From assembly GCF_027627475.1 (NCBI RefSeq), contig NZ_CP115484.1, positions 557,501-621,500 on the forward strand: a stretch of 64,000 bases of DNA, read 5' to 3'. A model generated the notes under the pieces. That model worked only from the letters and a program-made list of their open reading frames with translations. It was not told the DNA's origin and did no database searches. Positions 35,593 to 43,224 of the stretch are shown piece after piece. This DNA comes from Paenibacillus sp. SYP-B4298 (GTDB lineage: Bacteria > Bacillota > Bacilli > Paenibacillales > Paenibacillaceae). Made by a program: the position numbers and the translations under genes. The stretch's first letter is position 1, and the number at the start of each line of letters is the position of its first letter.

Positions 35593-36615
35593 ATGACGGA
35601 TATTCGTATTATTGGAGAGAAGCTGGCTAACATACCTTGGCAGGAAAAGCCGGAATCGGCAACGGGACCGGTCTGGAGACATTCGGGCAATCCGGTGATT
35701 AAGCGGAATCCAGTTAAGGGGATCGCGCGTATTTTCAACAGTGCAGTTGTGCCCTTTGAAGATGAGTTTATCGGCGTGTTTCGGGCAGAGACGATTAACG
35801 GTCGTCCTCATCTGCACATGGGCCGTAGCAAGGACGGGCTGAGCTGGATGATCGAGGAAGAACGGATTGCCTTTGTGAACGAGCAGGGCGAGCCTTTTAT
35901 GCCGAATTATGCCTACGATCCGCGTCTTGTCTATGTAGAGGATGCCTACTATATCATCTGGTGCACCGATTTCTATGGAGCGGCGATTGGCGTGGCGAAA
36001 ACAACCGATTTCAAGACCTTTGTCCGTCTGGAGAATCCGTTCCTACCGTTTAACCGGAACGGTGTGTTATTCCCCAAGAAGATGAACGGAAACTTTGTTA
36101 TGCTGTCCCGTCCAAGCGATAGCGGACATACTCCGTTCGGAGATGTGTTCCTGAGCGAGAGCCCGGATTTCGTCTATTGGGGCAAACATCGGCATGTCAT
36201 GACCAAAGGAGGCCAGGGCTGGTGGCAGGCCGTGAAAATCGGCGGCGGGCCGGCGCCGATTGAAACCACCGAGGGCTGGCTGATGTTCTATCATGGGGTA
36301 ACCGGAACCTGCAACGGTCTGGTCTACAGCATGAGCGCTGTCATCCTTGATAAGGATGAGCCCTCCAGGGTAAAGTACCGTTCCCGCGATTATGTGCTGA
36401 CCCCGGAGGAATGGTATGAAGAACGAGGCTTTGTTCCAAATGTTGTGTTCCCTTGTGCAGCCTTGACAGATGCCGAGACGGGCCGGATTGCCATCTATTA
36501 CGGGGCAGCGGATACTTATGTCGGTGTAGCCTATACGACTGTTCAGGAGATTGTGGATTACGTCAAGGCAACCCATGAGGACGTGGGGGATGATGCCGGC
36601 CTCGGAGTGATGTAA
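35593..36615 (+). CDS. GH130 family beta-mannoside phosphorylase
   Basis: 340 aa from the ATG at 35593, which follows GGAAGGGG. Five-bladed beta-propeller enzyme of GH130, distinct from the first one here. Conserved parts are IARIFNSAVVPFEDEF, RAETINGRPHLHMGRS, the catalytic-acid region NYAYDPRLVY (Asp109) and IGGGPAPIETTEGWLMFYHG. Relatives phosphorolyse beta-1,4-manno-oligosaccharides or mannosyl-N-acetylglucosamine; the exact substrate cannot be fixed by eye. Next to the importer, it probably shortens imported manno-oligosaccharides and releases mannose-1-phosphate. Confidence 0.88.
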   Translation: MTDIRIIGEKLANIPWQEKPESATGPVWRHSGNPVIKRNPVKGIARIFNSAVVPFEDEFIGVFRAETINGRPHLHMGRSKDGLSWMIEEERIAFVNEQGEPFMPNYAYDPRLVYVEDAYYIIWCTDFYGAAIGVAKTTDFKTFVRLENPFLPFNRNGVLFPKKMNGNFVMLSRPSDSGHTPFGDVFLSESPDFVYWGKHRHVMTKGGQGWWQAVKIGGGPAPIETTEGWLMFYHGVTGTCNGLVYSMSAVILDKDEPSRVKYRSRDYVLTPEEWYEERGFVPNVVFPCAALTDAETGRIAIYYGAADTYVGVAYTTVQEIVDYVKATHEDVGDDAGLGVM

Positions 36616-36679
36616 GGGGGAAGCAACAGCGGCCGAAGTAGGATGGCCTGATATTTCACTTCTTCTGGAGGGGATAGAT

Positions 36680-37636
36680 TTGGCAAACGATAAAATGGAA
36701 GATTTGCTCCGCTATGAGGGCAGCAGCCCTAGACCGGATGACTTGGATGAGTACTGGGAGCGTGCGCTGCAGGAGCTGTATGTACAGCCGTTGTACTACG
36801 AGCTGGTAGAAGCAGAGTTCCAGACCCCGCTTGCCGCTTGCTATCATCTTTATTTTACAGGGGTGGGCGGCGCGCGGATTCATGCCAAATATGTGAAGCC
36901 CAGACAGACGCAGCATCAAGGTCCGGGCCTCGCGCTCTTCCATGGCTATCATACGGGGAGCGGCGACTGGTCCGATAAAGCAGCCTATGCAGCTCACGGC
37001 ATCACCGTCCTTGCCATGGATTGCAGAGGACAGGGCGGGCTGTCACAGGATAATCTTCCTGCCAGGGGCACTACACTTAAGGGCCATATTATCAGAGGGC
37101 TTGATGAAGACAGTGCCGATAAGCTGTATTACCGGAATGTGTTCCTGGATGTGGTTCAAGCCGTCAAGATCCTGAAGTCAATGGATCAGGTGGACAGCAG
37201 CAAAATTGCGGTGCACGGCTGCTCCCAAGGCGGAGCGCTGTCGTTAGCCTGTGCGGCGCTGGAGCCGTCAGTAAAGCTGGCGATACCGGTCTATCCGTTC
37301 CTGACCGATTACCGCAAGGCTTGGCAGATGGATATCGTCAATACCGCTTACGAGGAAATAGCCTATTATTTTCGATTTATGGACCCGCTTCATACCCGGC
37401 AGGAGGAGGTATTCCGCAAGCTGGGCTACATTGATATTCAGAATCTGGCAGCGCGCATCCAGTCGAGGGTTCTGTTCGTAACTGCGCTTGCTGATCTGGC
37501 ATGTCCGCCGATCACTCAATTTGCGGCATACAATAAAATTCAGTCCGAGAAGGAATTGCTTGTATACCATGAATATGGCCATGAGCATCTCCCGCTGCTC
37601 GGCGACCGTGTCATGCAGGAGCTGTTGGCGTTGTAA
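36680..37636 (+). CDS. Acetyl xylan esterase / cephalosporin-C deacetylase family (CE7)
   Basis: 318 aa, alpha/beta hydrolase without signal peptide. CE7 motifs are present in order: RGQGG (about residue 115), the nucleophile GCSQGG (about 181) and the C-terminal His in YGHEH (about 303). Such enzymes remove acetyl groups from short imported oligosaccharides in the cytoplasm. Here acetylated manno-oligosaccharides are the probable targets. The start is a TTG at 36680 behind GGAGGGG; no ATG fits. Last gene of the importer operon. Confidence 0.9.
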   Translation: MANDKMEDLLRYEGSSPRPDDLDEYWERALQELYVQPLYYELVEAEFQTPLAACYHLYFTGVGGARIHAKYVKPRQTQHQGPGLALFHGYHTGSGDWSDKAAYAAHGITVLAMDCRGQGGLSQDNLPARGTTLKGHIIRGLDEDSADKLYYRNVFLDVVQAVKILKSMDQVDSSKIAVHGCSQGGALSLACAALEPSVKLAIPVYPFLTDYRKAWQMDIVNTAYEEIAYYFRFMDPLHTRQEEVFRKLGYIDIQNLAARIQSRVLFVTALADLACPPITQFAAYNKIQSEKELLVYHEYGHEHLPLLGDRVMQELLAL

Positions 37637-37844
37637 CGCGACAGGGCAAGGGCTATTGCTCATCCGAATCAGTGAGGAACAGCCATGTTAACTATGAGAG
37701 CGGCGGCTGTGGCCGTTACGCTAAGTTCACCTTCTTGAAATAGGGCAATTAGTGCTTTCAATTTTCGGAAAAACGTGTAATATAAAGAGTAAAGAAACAA
37801 AGAAATTGGATTCGGGGAATAGAGAAACAAAGAAGGGGGATACT

Positions 37845-38231
37845 ATGGCAATAGAGAATGAGGCGGTGAGTCCTATGGAATGGAAGCGTGCGCGTGTCTC
37901 TCAGAAACGCCAAGTTACAATACCTCAAAAACTTTTTGAACAAGCAGGAATCAAGGATGAAGTGGAATTCAGTATTAAGGGTGGCAACATTATCATGCGC
38001 CCTGTACGTGAAACCAGGGGTAATGATTATTTTGCTGACCTTATTTTGGCTGATCTGATCAAAGAGGGATATACAGGGGAGAGGCTGCTGGAGCAATTCC
38101 GTGAGAAGCAAGACGAATACCACACCGCCATTAAAAATCTTATTGCCGAATCTGGAGAAGTTGCTCGGAATTTTAGAGGAACGGGAAATGAAGAGACGGA
38201 AGAGCTTTTTGGCGATGTCATGGGGGATTAG
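37845..38231 (+). CDS. AbrB/SpoVT-type antitoxin
   Basis: 128 aa from the ATG at 37845 behind GGGGGA. Residues 10-55 have the swapped-hairpin AbrB fold signature VSQKRQVTIPQKLFEQAGIKDEVEF. The C-terminal half is charged and helical, suited to binding a toxin. The upstream region has two copies of GAAACAAAGAA (37794-37804 and 37824-37834), possible autoregulatory sites, although the first is AAGAAACAAAGAAA in context. The next gene starts directly after its stop, the arrangement of type II toxin-antitoxin pairs. Confidence 0.8.
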   Translation: MAIENEAVSPMEWKRARVSQKRQVTIPQKLFEQAGIKDEVEFSIKGGNIIMRPVRETRGNDYFADLILADLIKEGYTGERLLEQFREKQDEYHTAIKNLIAESGEVARNFRGTGNEETEELFGDVMGD

Positions 38232-38528
38232 ATGCTTCCTGTCCTATACCTAGGCCCCGCAAAACGATATTTTAAGAAGCTGGTCGATAAACCACTAAAA
38301 TCAGTCTACCTTGATGCAATTACAGCGATTCGACTTGATCCCTCTGTTGGGGAACTTAAAACTGGTGACCTGGCTGGTGTGTATGGGTACGATGTATCCT
38401 ACAAAGGCACGAACTATGAAATCGCCTACCGGATAGAGGAAAATGAGGAAGGCGAGCTTGTGGTTGTCATTTTGGCAGGCTCCAGAGAAAACTTCTACGA
38501 AGAGCTAAAGTGTTATCTTAAGAGCTGA
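38232..38528 (+). CDS. RelE/ParE-superfamily toxin
   Basis: 98 aa. It has YLGPAKRYFKKLVDKPL at the N-terminus, a central GVYGYDVSYKGTNYEIAYRI sheet and a C-terminal VVVILAGSRENFYEELKCYL, the shape of RelE-like ribonuclease toxins. The start follows the antitoxin stop without a gap. It would act in the cytoplasm, probably on translated mRNA. The target is inferred from the superfamily. Confidence 0.78.
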   Translation: MLPVLYLGPAKRYFKKLVDKPLKSVYLDAITAIRLDPSVGELKTGDLAGVYGYDVSYKGTNYEIAYRIEENEEGELVVVILAGSRENFYEELKCYLKS

Positions 38529-38541
38529 ATATATTGTCGCG

Positions 38542-38562
38542 AAGCCGCCGGAAAGGCGGCTT
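38542..38562 (+). terminator. Terminator of the toxin-antitoxin operon
   Basis: AAGCCGCC / GGCGGCTT with a 5-base loop, then TTGTC. It begins 14 bases after the toxin stop. Confidence 0.7.
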
Positions 38563-38573
38563 TGTCATGTTCT

Positions 38574-38632
38574 AGGACACTCTATACATTCCACTGACGT
38601 AATGAGTCGGCCGGCGCTGCTATAGCGCCGGC
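38574..38632. repeat. 3'-end repeat, copy 2 with complete terminator hairpin
   Basis: AGGACACTCTATACATTCCA onwards repeats the end of the stalk protein gene (18036-18086), including the IPLT-stop codons in one frame, with one base missing. It continues into a complete hairpin GCCGGCGC / GCGCCGGC (38610-38617 and 38625-38632). No gene body precedes it; the toxin-antitoxin operon sits there instead. Confidence 0.65.
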
Positions 38633-38696
38633 TGTTGTCATGGTTAGGGCGTGAGGAGGTTAGACTAGCCTTCGGAGAAGCGACAGCCGTTCACAT

Positions 38697-39005
38697 CTAT
38701 GCGGAGGAGTTCGCTTGTCTCTCCTGCCCTTCCGATGGGGGAGCCTGAAGCACATCGATCATGACGAGCGCCCCCAGCTTAAAGCCGAAGGTAAAGGCCT
38801 CTTGGGATTGCAAGGCATCAGACTCCCTGCGTAAATCCAGCAGCTCCTGCAACTGGGCGAATTCCTCTGTGGAGAGGCGTTGCTTCCATTGAAGCATGGC
38901 GTCCGATACTTGATGGTTCAATTCGTGGTAATAGGAAGACTGGGGCACGCATTGTTCCTCAGGGCGTATCTTGCCCTCGTATAGATCGTGTAATATGTTT
39001 TTCAT
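38697..39005 (-). CDS. DUF6809-like hypothetical protein
   Basis: 102 aa, acidic, mostly helical, no signal or membrane segment. The N-terminus MKNILHDLYEGKIRPEEQ and the central block SDAMLQWKQRLSTEEFAQLQ resemble a family of small Bacillota proteins of unknown function that I know as DUF6809. GGAGC lies before the ATG. It stands alone between the toxin-antitoxin pair and the Xre duplication. Confidence 0.65.
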   Translation of the reverse strand: MKNILHDLYEGKIRPEEQCVPQSSYYHELNHQVSDAMLQWKQRLSTEEFAQLQELLDLRRESDALQSQEAFTFGFKLGALVMIDVLQAPPSEGQERQANSSA

Positions 39006-39251
39006 TTGTTGCTCCTTTCTTGATTTTAAATGAGTTCAAGGTTGAAATCAGCACTTGGAAAAGGATTGCCGCGGTGTGGCATCACTACGAAAAAAAGCGA
39101 CTGCTGATCCTGTTGCTTCCCGCTTCCTTGTATCCCCCATGGATTGGTTGAAATCAGGGGAAACGAATGCTATGTCATCAGCCACCCTCTTTCTTTACGA
39201 TTTGAAAAATATGGTAATTAACTTAGTCAAATTTCATTATACCGTATAAAA

Positions 39252-39548
39252 AATATACGAAAAACGCATAAAAACGAATATGCAGAAAATGCATAATATA
39301 GAATGTGTTTGGGTGATTCGTATGTATAGACGAATAAGGGATTTGCGGGAAGATAAGGATCTGACACAGCAGAAATTGGCACAGTATTTAAATGTCACTC
39401 AGGCTACTTACTCCAGGTATGAGCGAGGCGAGTTGGATTTGCCAAGCACAGTTTTAATCAAGCTAGCCCAATTTCACGAGGTCAGTACAGATTATCTATT
39501 GGGACTGACGGACAAGTCTACGTCTTATCCTTGACGGAACAAGCCGCA
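39252..39548 (+). repeat. Tandem duplication unit 1 (Xre regulator with its promoter)
   Basis: About 297 bases repeated at 39615-39911 with a period of 363 bp. The unit covers the upstream AAATATACGAAAAACGCATA region, the gene and a TATCCTTGACGGAACAAGCC tail. Only a handful of bases differ. Confidence 0.85.
39322..39534 (+). CDS. Small Xre/Cro-type DNA-binding regulator (copy 1)
   Basis: 70 aa from the ATG at 39322, preceded by GGGTGA. Helix-turn-helix QQKLAQYLNVTQATYSRYER followed by LPSTVLIKLAQFHEVSTDYL is the standard Cro/CI fold, and the protein is little more than that domain. A longer frame opens at 39280, but no ribosome site supports it. The upstream AT-rich region has palindromic pieces (ATGCAGAAAATGCAT) that could be its own operator. 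Confidence 0.8.
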   Translation: MYRRIRDLREDKDLTQQKLAQYLNVTQATYSRYERGELDLPSTVLIKLAQFHEVSTDYLLGLTDKSTSYP

Positions 39549-39614
39549 AGCATAAGTATCTCCTTATTCACAATACTGACGTTTAAATCTCTAAATTTCA
39601 TTCTGTATCTATAA

Positions 39615-39911
39615 AATATACGAAAAATGCATAAAAGTCAATATGCGGAAAATGCATAATATAGAATGTGTTTGGGTGATTCGTATGTATAGACGAATAA
39701 GGGATTTGCGGGAAGATAAGGATCTGACACAGCAGAAATTGGCACAATATTTAAATGTCACTCAGGCTACTTACTCAAGGTATGAGCGAGGCGAGTTGGA
39801 TTTGCCAAGCACAGTTTTAATCAAGCTAGCCCAATTTCACGAGGTCAGTACAGATTATCTATTGGGACTGACAGACAAGTCTACGCCTTATCCTTGACGG
39901 AACAAGCCGAA
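39615..39911 (+). repeat. Tandem duplication unit 2
   Basis: Second unit of the 363-bp-period duplication. The tail runs into a terminator that the first unit lacks, so unit 2 keeps the original downstream junction and unit 1 is probably the added copy. Confidence 0.85.
39685..39897 (+). CDS. Small Xre/Cro-type DNA-binding regulator (copy 2)
   Basis: 70 aa, identical to copy 1 except for a Ser-to-Pro change three residues from the end. Start by the same reasoning (ATG 39685 after GGGTGA). Near identity suggests a recent duplication. Both copies should bind the same site. Confidence 0.8.
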   Translation: MYRRIRDLREDKDLTQQKLAQYLNVTQATYSRYERGELDLPSTVLIKLAQFHEVSTDYLLGLTDKSTPYP

Positions 39912-39944
39912 ATGTCTCGGGTCTGTGACATTTCGGCCTGTTTT
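39906..39944 (+). terminator. Terminator behind Xre copy 2
   Basis: GCCGAAATGTC (39906-39916) pairs with GACATTTCGGC (39927-39937), then CTGTTTT. Confidence 0.85.
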
Positions 39945-40143
39945 AGTATAATGATTCAAAAACCGCTGTAGCACAAAGTGGAGACATTGGCTAGCTTCGT
40001 CTGCGATTAGGATTATCCTGAAAGTAACGGGAGAATTTATCGGCTGGTGCCGCTCAAGAATGAAGGATGAATTGCCATCACCCAATCGGGAAATCATGTA
40101 CGCAATGTCTAAGGAGCATCCTTACGAATCGAGGTAGATAATT

Positions 40144-40503
40144 ATGAATCGATCGAAAGTAATCTCGTTGGTAATAACATTATTACTATTTTCTATTGTG
40201 ATTTTGACTGTAACAAACTCCTCTTCAGTTATGGGTATAATCCAATTACAGTTATCTAATAAGGATATTGTAGAAATAGAAGCCTCCTCGACCTCACATT
40301 CCTATATGAGTAAATCCATGAATAGCGATCGAGTAATTACTGATTTAATGGAAAATAAAGGATTCAATCTCGTAGATAAGCAAGGGTCATCTTACTTTTT
40401 TGAGAATAAGTATGAGAAGGTTATAGTTTCTAAAAAAATTTACGCAAAGGCATACATCATATGGAAAATGGAACCATATGGGATGGAGTCATCACCAAAA
40501 TAA
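40144..40503 (+). CDS. Hypothetical membrane-anchored protein
   Basis: 119 aa. An N-terminal hydrophobic segment (VISLVITLLLFSIVILTVT) is followed by about 90 polar residues with alternating strand and helix character. It is likely exported or anchored with the domain outside. GAGGTAG lies 8 bases before the ATG. AT-rich codon use, like the surrounding accessory stretch. No family recognised. The 200 bases before it hold short protein-like pieces in different frames (for example KDELPSPNREIMYAMSKEHP just before its start), possibly a decayed gene. Confidence 0.5.
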   Translation: MNRSKVISLVITLLLFSIVILTVTNSSSVMGIIQLQLSNKDIVEIEASSTSHSYMSKSMNSDRVITDLMENKGFNLVDKQGSSYFFENKYEKVIVSKKIYAKAYIIWKMEPYGMESSPK

Positions 40504-40836
40504 CGGCTGAATACGATGGTCGTGTGGCTAATCAGCCCCTCAAAGGAGTGCCCCTATGCATGCCACAGGTTGCGTACAATATTAGCTTCACGGGCAGGAT
40601 GGAGGTAACCAGACAGCAGCAAGATACCCTCCGTCAAATCGAGACTGCGAAGAAAGAAATCAGGAAACCCTTCGAATATGAAATCGGCTGAGTCAATTTG
40701 TAGTGCAGCAGTCTGAGATTAACTCCTGGAGTTTAAGGAATTACAGGAGGAAGCAGTAGTGGATGAGGGCTTGGGAGAACACAATGGAATGGGACACTAA
40801 CCTATGAAAAAGAAAACCGCTCCAAAGGAACGGAAA
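40504..40836 (+). other. Gap with a doubtful reading frame
   Basis: About 330 bases. A frame from 40461 to 40691 overlaps the preceding gene and ends RQQQDTLRQIETAKKEIRKP..., which looks partly protein-like but has no ribosome site. It may be the remains of a gene. Otherwise nothing is recognised. Confidence 0.3.
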
Positions 40837-41313
40837 TCAGAAAGCTTGCCTGCGCCAATCTTCAATGGTTTGGATCGAAAATCCGGTGGCTTGGGCAATA
40901 GATGAATCATCCATCCCCATTCGTATTAACTGTTTAGCCACATCTTCTTTGCCTTTTTGCTCACCTTTGTGTTGTCCTCTGCGTTCAATATCATCCAAGA
41001 TTTTTTCCAGTCCCATGAACGAAGCATCCCCTTTCACGTTTTGGATTAATTGCTGCAAGTTTGGCTCATTTTCCGGCAACTTCTGCAATAGAATGTTGGC
41101 CATCCAAGCCACAAATTTCTGCTGACGATCTGCCGGCAGTTGCTGAATCGTATTCATCAGCTTGCCGAGACGGTTCAATAACTGCTTCTGATCTTCGGTC
41201 TGATCGAGCAAGAAAACCATCTCCTGTACATTTTCCACGTCCACCGCTTGCACCCAGCCATTATTGATGAAAGAACGGAGCAGTTCAACGAAAAGCTTTT
41301 TGCTTGAGAGCAA
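40837..41313 (-). pseudogene. Rpn/PD-(D/E)XK-nuclease family protein, N-terminally truncated
   Basis: 158 codons from a TTG. The sequence begins LLSSKKLFVELLRSFINNGW, which in recombination-promoting-nuclease (Rpn, transposase_31) proteins follows an N-terminal stretch missing here. A stop lies three codons upstream in the same frame. The rest includes a long helical middle region and the typical tail QKGKEDVAKQLIRMGMDDSS / IAQATGFSIQTIEDWR. The nuclease core cannot be complete. The truncation point at about 41315 coincides with the start of another gene fragment, as if two pieces were joined there. Confidence 0.65.
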
Positions 41314-41433
41314 ATTAGATTAGTCAATCAGGTGAATTTGATTGAATTTGCAAAATCACAGGGTATGGACTTGAGAACGGCGGCCGCCGCGCGTATCATG
41401 CCAAGCAAATTGTCTTTATTTCAAGGACAGTAA
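41314..41433 (+). pseudogene. Gene fragment of unknown family
   Basis: An open plus-strand frame with no start reads IRLVNQVNLIEFAKSQGMDL then RTAAAARIMPSKLSLFQGQ and stops at 41431. It faintly resembles the region before the toprim domain in plasmid-type relaxases or primases, but that is a guess. The junction with the truncated Rpn gene marks a deletion or insertion scar. The remaining bases to 41627 hold nothing recognisable. Confidence 0.3.
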
Positions 41434-41627
41434 TCGGTACTTTCACTTTTCCAGTAATACGCATGGCGGAACGATTGATCTTGCCATGTATTTTTGCAGG
41501 ATGACATTAAAAATGGTTAAATCTCGCGATGCTTCTAAGAGCATCAATAACACGAACAGGCTTCCTTCCTGTGCTATAATAAGGTGGCTACTTCTTCAGG
41601 AATTAAGAGAGAAATAAGTGAGGTTCA

Positions 41628-42689
41628 ATGACTATGTTAAATGACTATAAAATAAAATTTAACGACTATGCACTATCAGATGAAAAAAGCCCATTGTTTC
41701 TTCAAGGCGATGCATTAGAAGTGCTAAAACAATTGCCTGACGAAAGCATTGATTTTTGCATGACGAGTCCTCCTTATTGGGGTAAAAGGCAATACTCAGG
41801 TGGAGGAATCGGTTTAGAAAAGGACTATAAAGAATTTATTAAAATCTTAACTACAATTTTTGCTGAACTCAAGAGAGTATTAAAGCCAACGGGTTCGTTT
41901 TGGTTGAACATCGGCGATACTTACTTAAACAAAAAACAACTTGGTATCCCTTGGCGAATTGCAATAACCTTAATGGATGAACAGGGCTGGATACTAAGGA
42001 ACGATATTGTTTGGAACAAAGTAAAAGGTGGGATGGATAATTCCAAAGACAAACTAGGTAATATACATGAACCTATTTTTCATTTTGTCAAACAAGCAAA
42101 GTATTACTATGATGTCGATGCAATACGCTCGAAGCCCAAAGAAGCTAAAGTGGTTAATGGTGCTATAGTTTCCGCCACTGGTGTGAGTGGCGTTCGATAC
42201 AAACGTCAAATTGAATTGTCTACTGTATTAACTGAGGAACAAAAACGCTCAGCATTTAGCGCTCTCGACTCAATCTTACAAGATGTTATGAATGGTAAAT
42301 TGGCTGATTTTAGAATGGTAATTAAGGGTCAACAAAGAGCAACTCATTCCGATTCTACTCAAGTGTCGGGTCGTGCTAAGGAACTTCAGGATAAAGGATT
42401 TTACTTTTTGAAATATCATCCGAATGGAAGTAAACCAACCGATGTATGGGATATAATCCCTGAGGATACTCAGCAAAGAGATGACAATCATTTCGCCCCC
42501 TATCCTGAAGATTTATGCAAAATACCTATTTTAGCAACTTGTCCCGAAAATGGTATCGTGTTAGACCCATTTTGTGGTACAGGCACAACCATGTTAGTTG
42601 CAAGACAATTTAATCGAAAATCTGTAGGTATTGACATATCTGATCGTTATATAAAAGTTTCTGAAGAGAGGTGTCATCTCCTTGTCTAA
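41628..42689 (+). CDS. Site-specific DNA methyltransferase (beta-class, N6-adenine or N4-cytosine)
   Basis: 353 aa. Motif IV TSPPYW at residues 46-51 comes before motif I DPFCGTGTT at about 314-322, the order of beta-class methyltransferases. SPPYW is common in N4-cytosine enzymes but also occurs in adenine ones. The final region KSVGIDISDRYIKVSEERC is the usual AdoMet-domain continuation. The internal 130-residue stretch (about 170-290) should be the target-recognition domain. AT-rich codon use differs from the flanking genes, a sign of transfer. No restriction gene lies on either side, so it is solitary here. ATG at 41628 or 41634. Confidence 0.88.
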   Translation: MTMLNDYKIKFNDYALSDEKSPLFLQGDALEVLKQLPDESIDFCMTSPPYWGKRQYSGGGIGLEKDYKEFIKILTTIFAELKRVLKPTGSFWLNIGDTYLNKKQLGIPWRIAITLMDEQGWILRNDIVWNKVKGGMDNSKDKLGNIHEPIFHFVKQAKYYYDVDAIRSKPKEAKVVNGAIVSATGVSGVRYKRQIELSTVLTEEQKRSAFSALDSILQDVMNGKLADFRMVIKGQQRATHSDSTQVSGRAKELQDKGFYFLKYHPNGSKPTDVWDIIPEDTQQRDDNHFAPYPEDLCKIPILATCPENGIVLDPFCGTGTTMLVARQFNRKSVGIDISDRYIKVSEERCHLLV

Positions 42690-42696
42690 AGTAGTC

Positions 42697-42831
42697 GAAT
42701 AATTGCGATCCAGACCTAACTACAGACAGCATGTTTGCTCGGTGCCCTAGAGGTGCTTGAATTGTAAATGCTGCTTCATCCACTTGAAGAATGTCTTGAT
42801 CGTCCAACGTCCTGCGATACATATGACTCAT
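42697..42831 (-). other. Possible gene fragment, family unknown
   Basis: The minus-strand frame starting MSHMYRRTLDDQDILQVDEA and continuing AAFTIQAPLGHRANMLSVVR has protein-like composition and runs into the 3' end of the methyltransferase, where it must be incidental. It might be the start of a gene cut off by the insertion of the methyltransferase. The 340 bases between it and the next gene hold only promoter signals. Confidence 0.25.
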
Positions 42832-42972
42832 CTCATCACAATAATTAGCTATATTCTATCCTCTTGCTCTGTCCCGTTACAAGGGAGAGGAGAGAGATTC
42901 ATGTGTCGAGAAATAAAGAAAAAGCGGGTAAAACAGTGTAAAAAGTATAGTTTTTACTTTAAAAAGTTCTTA

Positions 42973-43001
42973 TTTACAATAATTTGAAATTATGATAAGA
43001 T
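42973..43001 (+). promoter_or_regulatory. Sigma-A promoter of the secreted esterase gene
   Basis: TTTACA (42973-42978) and TAAGAT (42996-43001) with 17-bp spacing in an AT-rich stretch, giving a leader of about 215 bases. Confidence 0.6.
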
Positions 43002-43097
43002 TCAAATTGAATACGCTTACAAAATATGTCTGCGAGTTCTGCGCTACTGAAGTGAGCAGAAGATTGCAGACGTGCGGGAGGTGATTCATTTTTCGGT

Positions 43098-43111
43098 TGA
43101 AAGCGGTTGTA
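43098..43111 (+). promoter_or_regulatory. cre-like site upstream of the esterase gene
   Basis: TGAAAGCGGTTGTA matches TGWAANCGNTNWCA at all but two positions (12 and 13). It lies inside the leader, again a roadblock position. Confidence 0.5.
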
Positions 43112-43224
43112 ATAGAGAAAATTTATAGGGAGGATCGCTTCTGAGAGAGTAACAGAACCGTATCATTCGGGCTATGTGCAGCCACAATTCCAATTCAATG
43201 AACATATCAGGAGGAGAGATTATA

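Noticed and set aside
39252-39911. CRISPR array or satellite
   Set aside because: There are only two long units, each with a gene; no short regularly spaced repeats occur anywhere in the window.
40461-40691. 76-codon frame overlapping the hypothetical membrane protein
   Set aside because: It has no ribosome site and starts inside the preceding gene; only its last third looks protein-like. It is noted in the gap description and not called as a gene.
37752-43200. Prophage or integrative element covering the accessory stretch
   Set aside because: No integrase, structural, replication or conjugation gene is recognisable and no flanking direct repeats were found. It is described only as an AT-richer accessory region.
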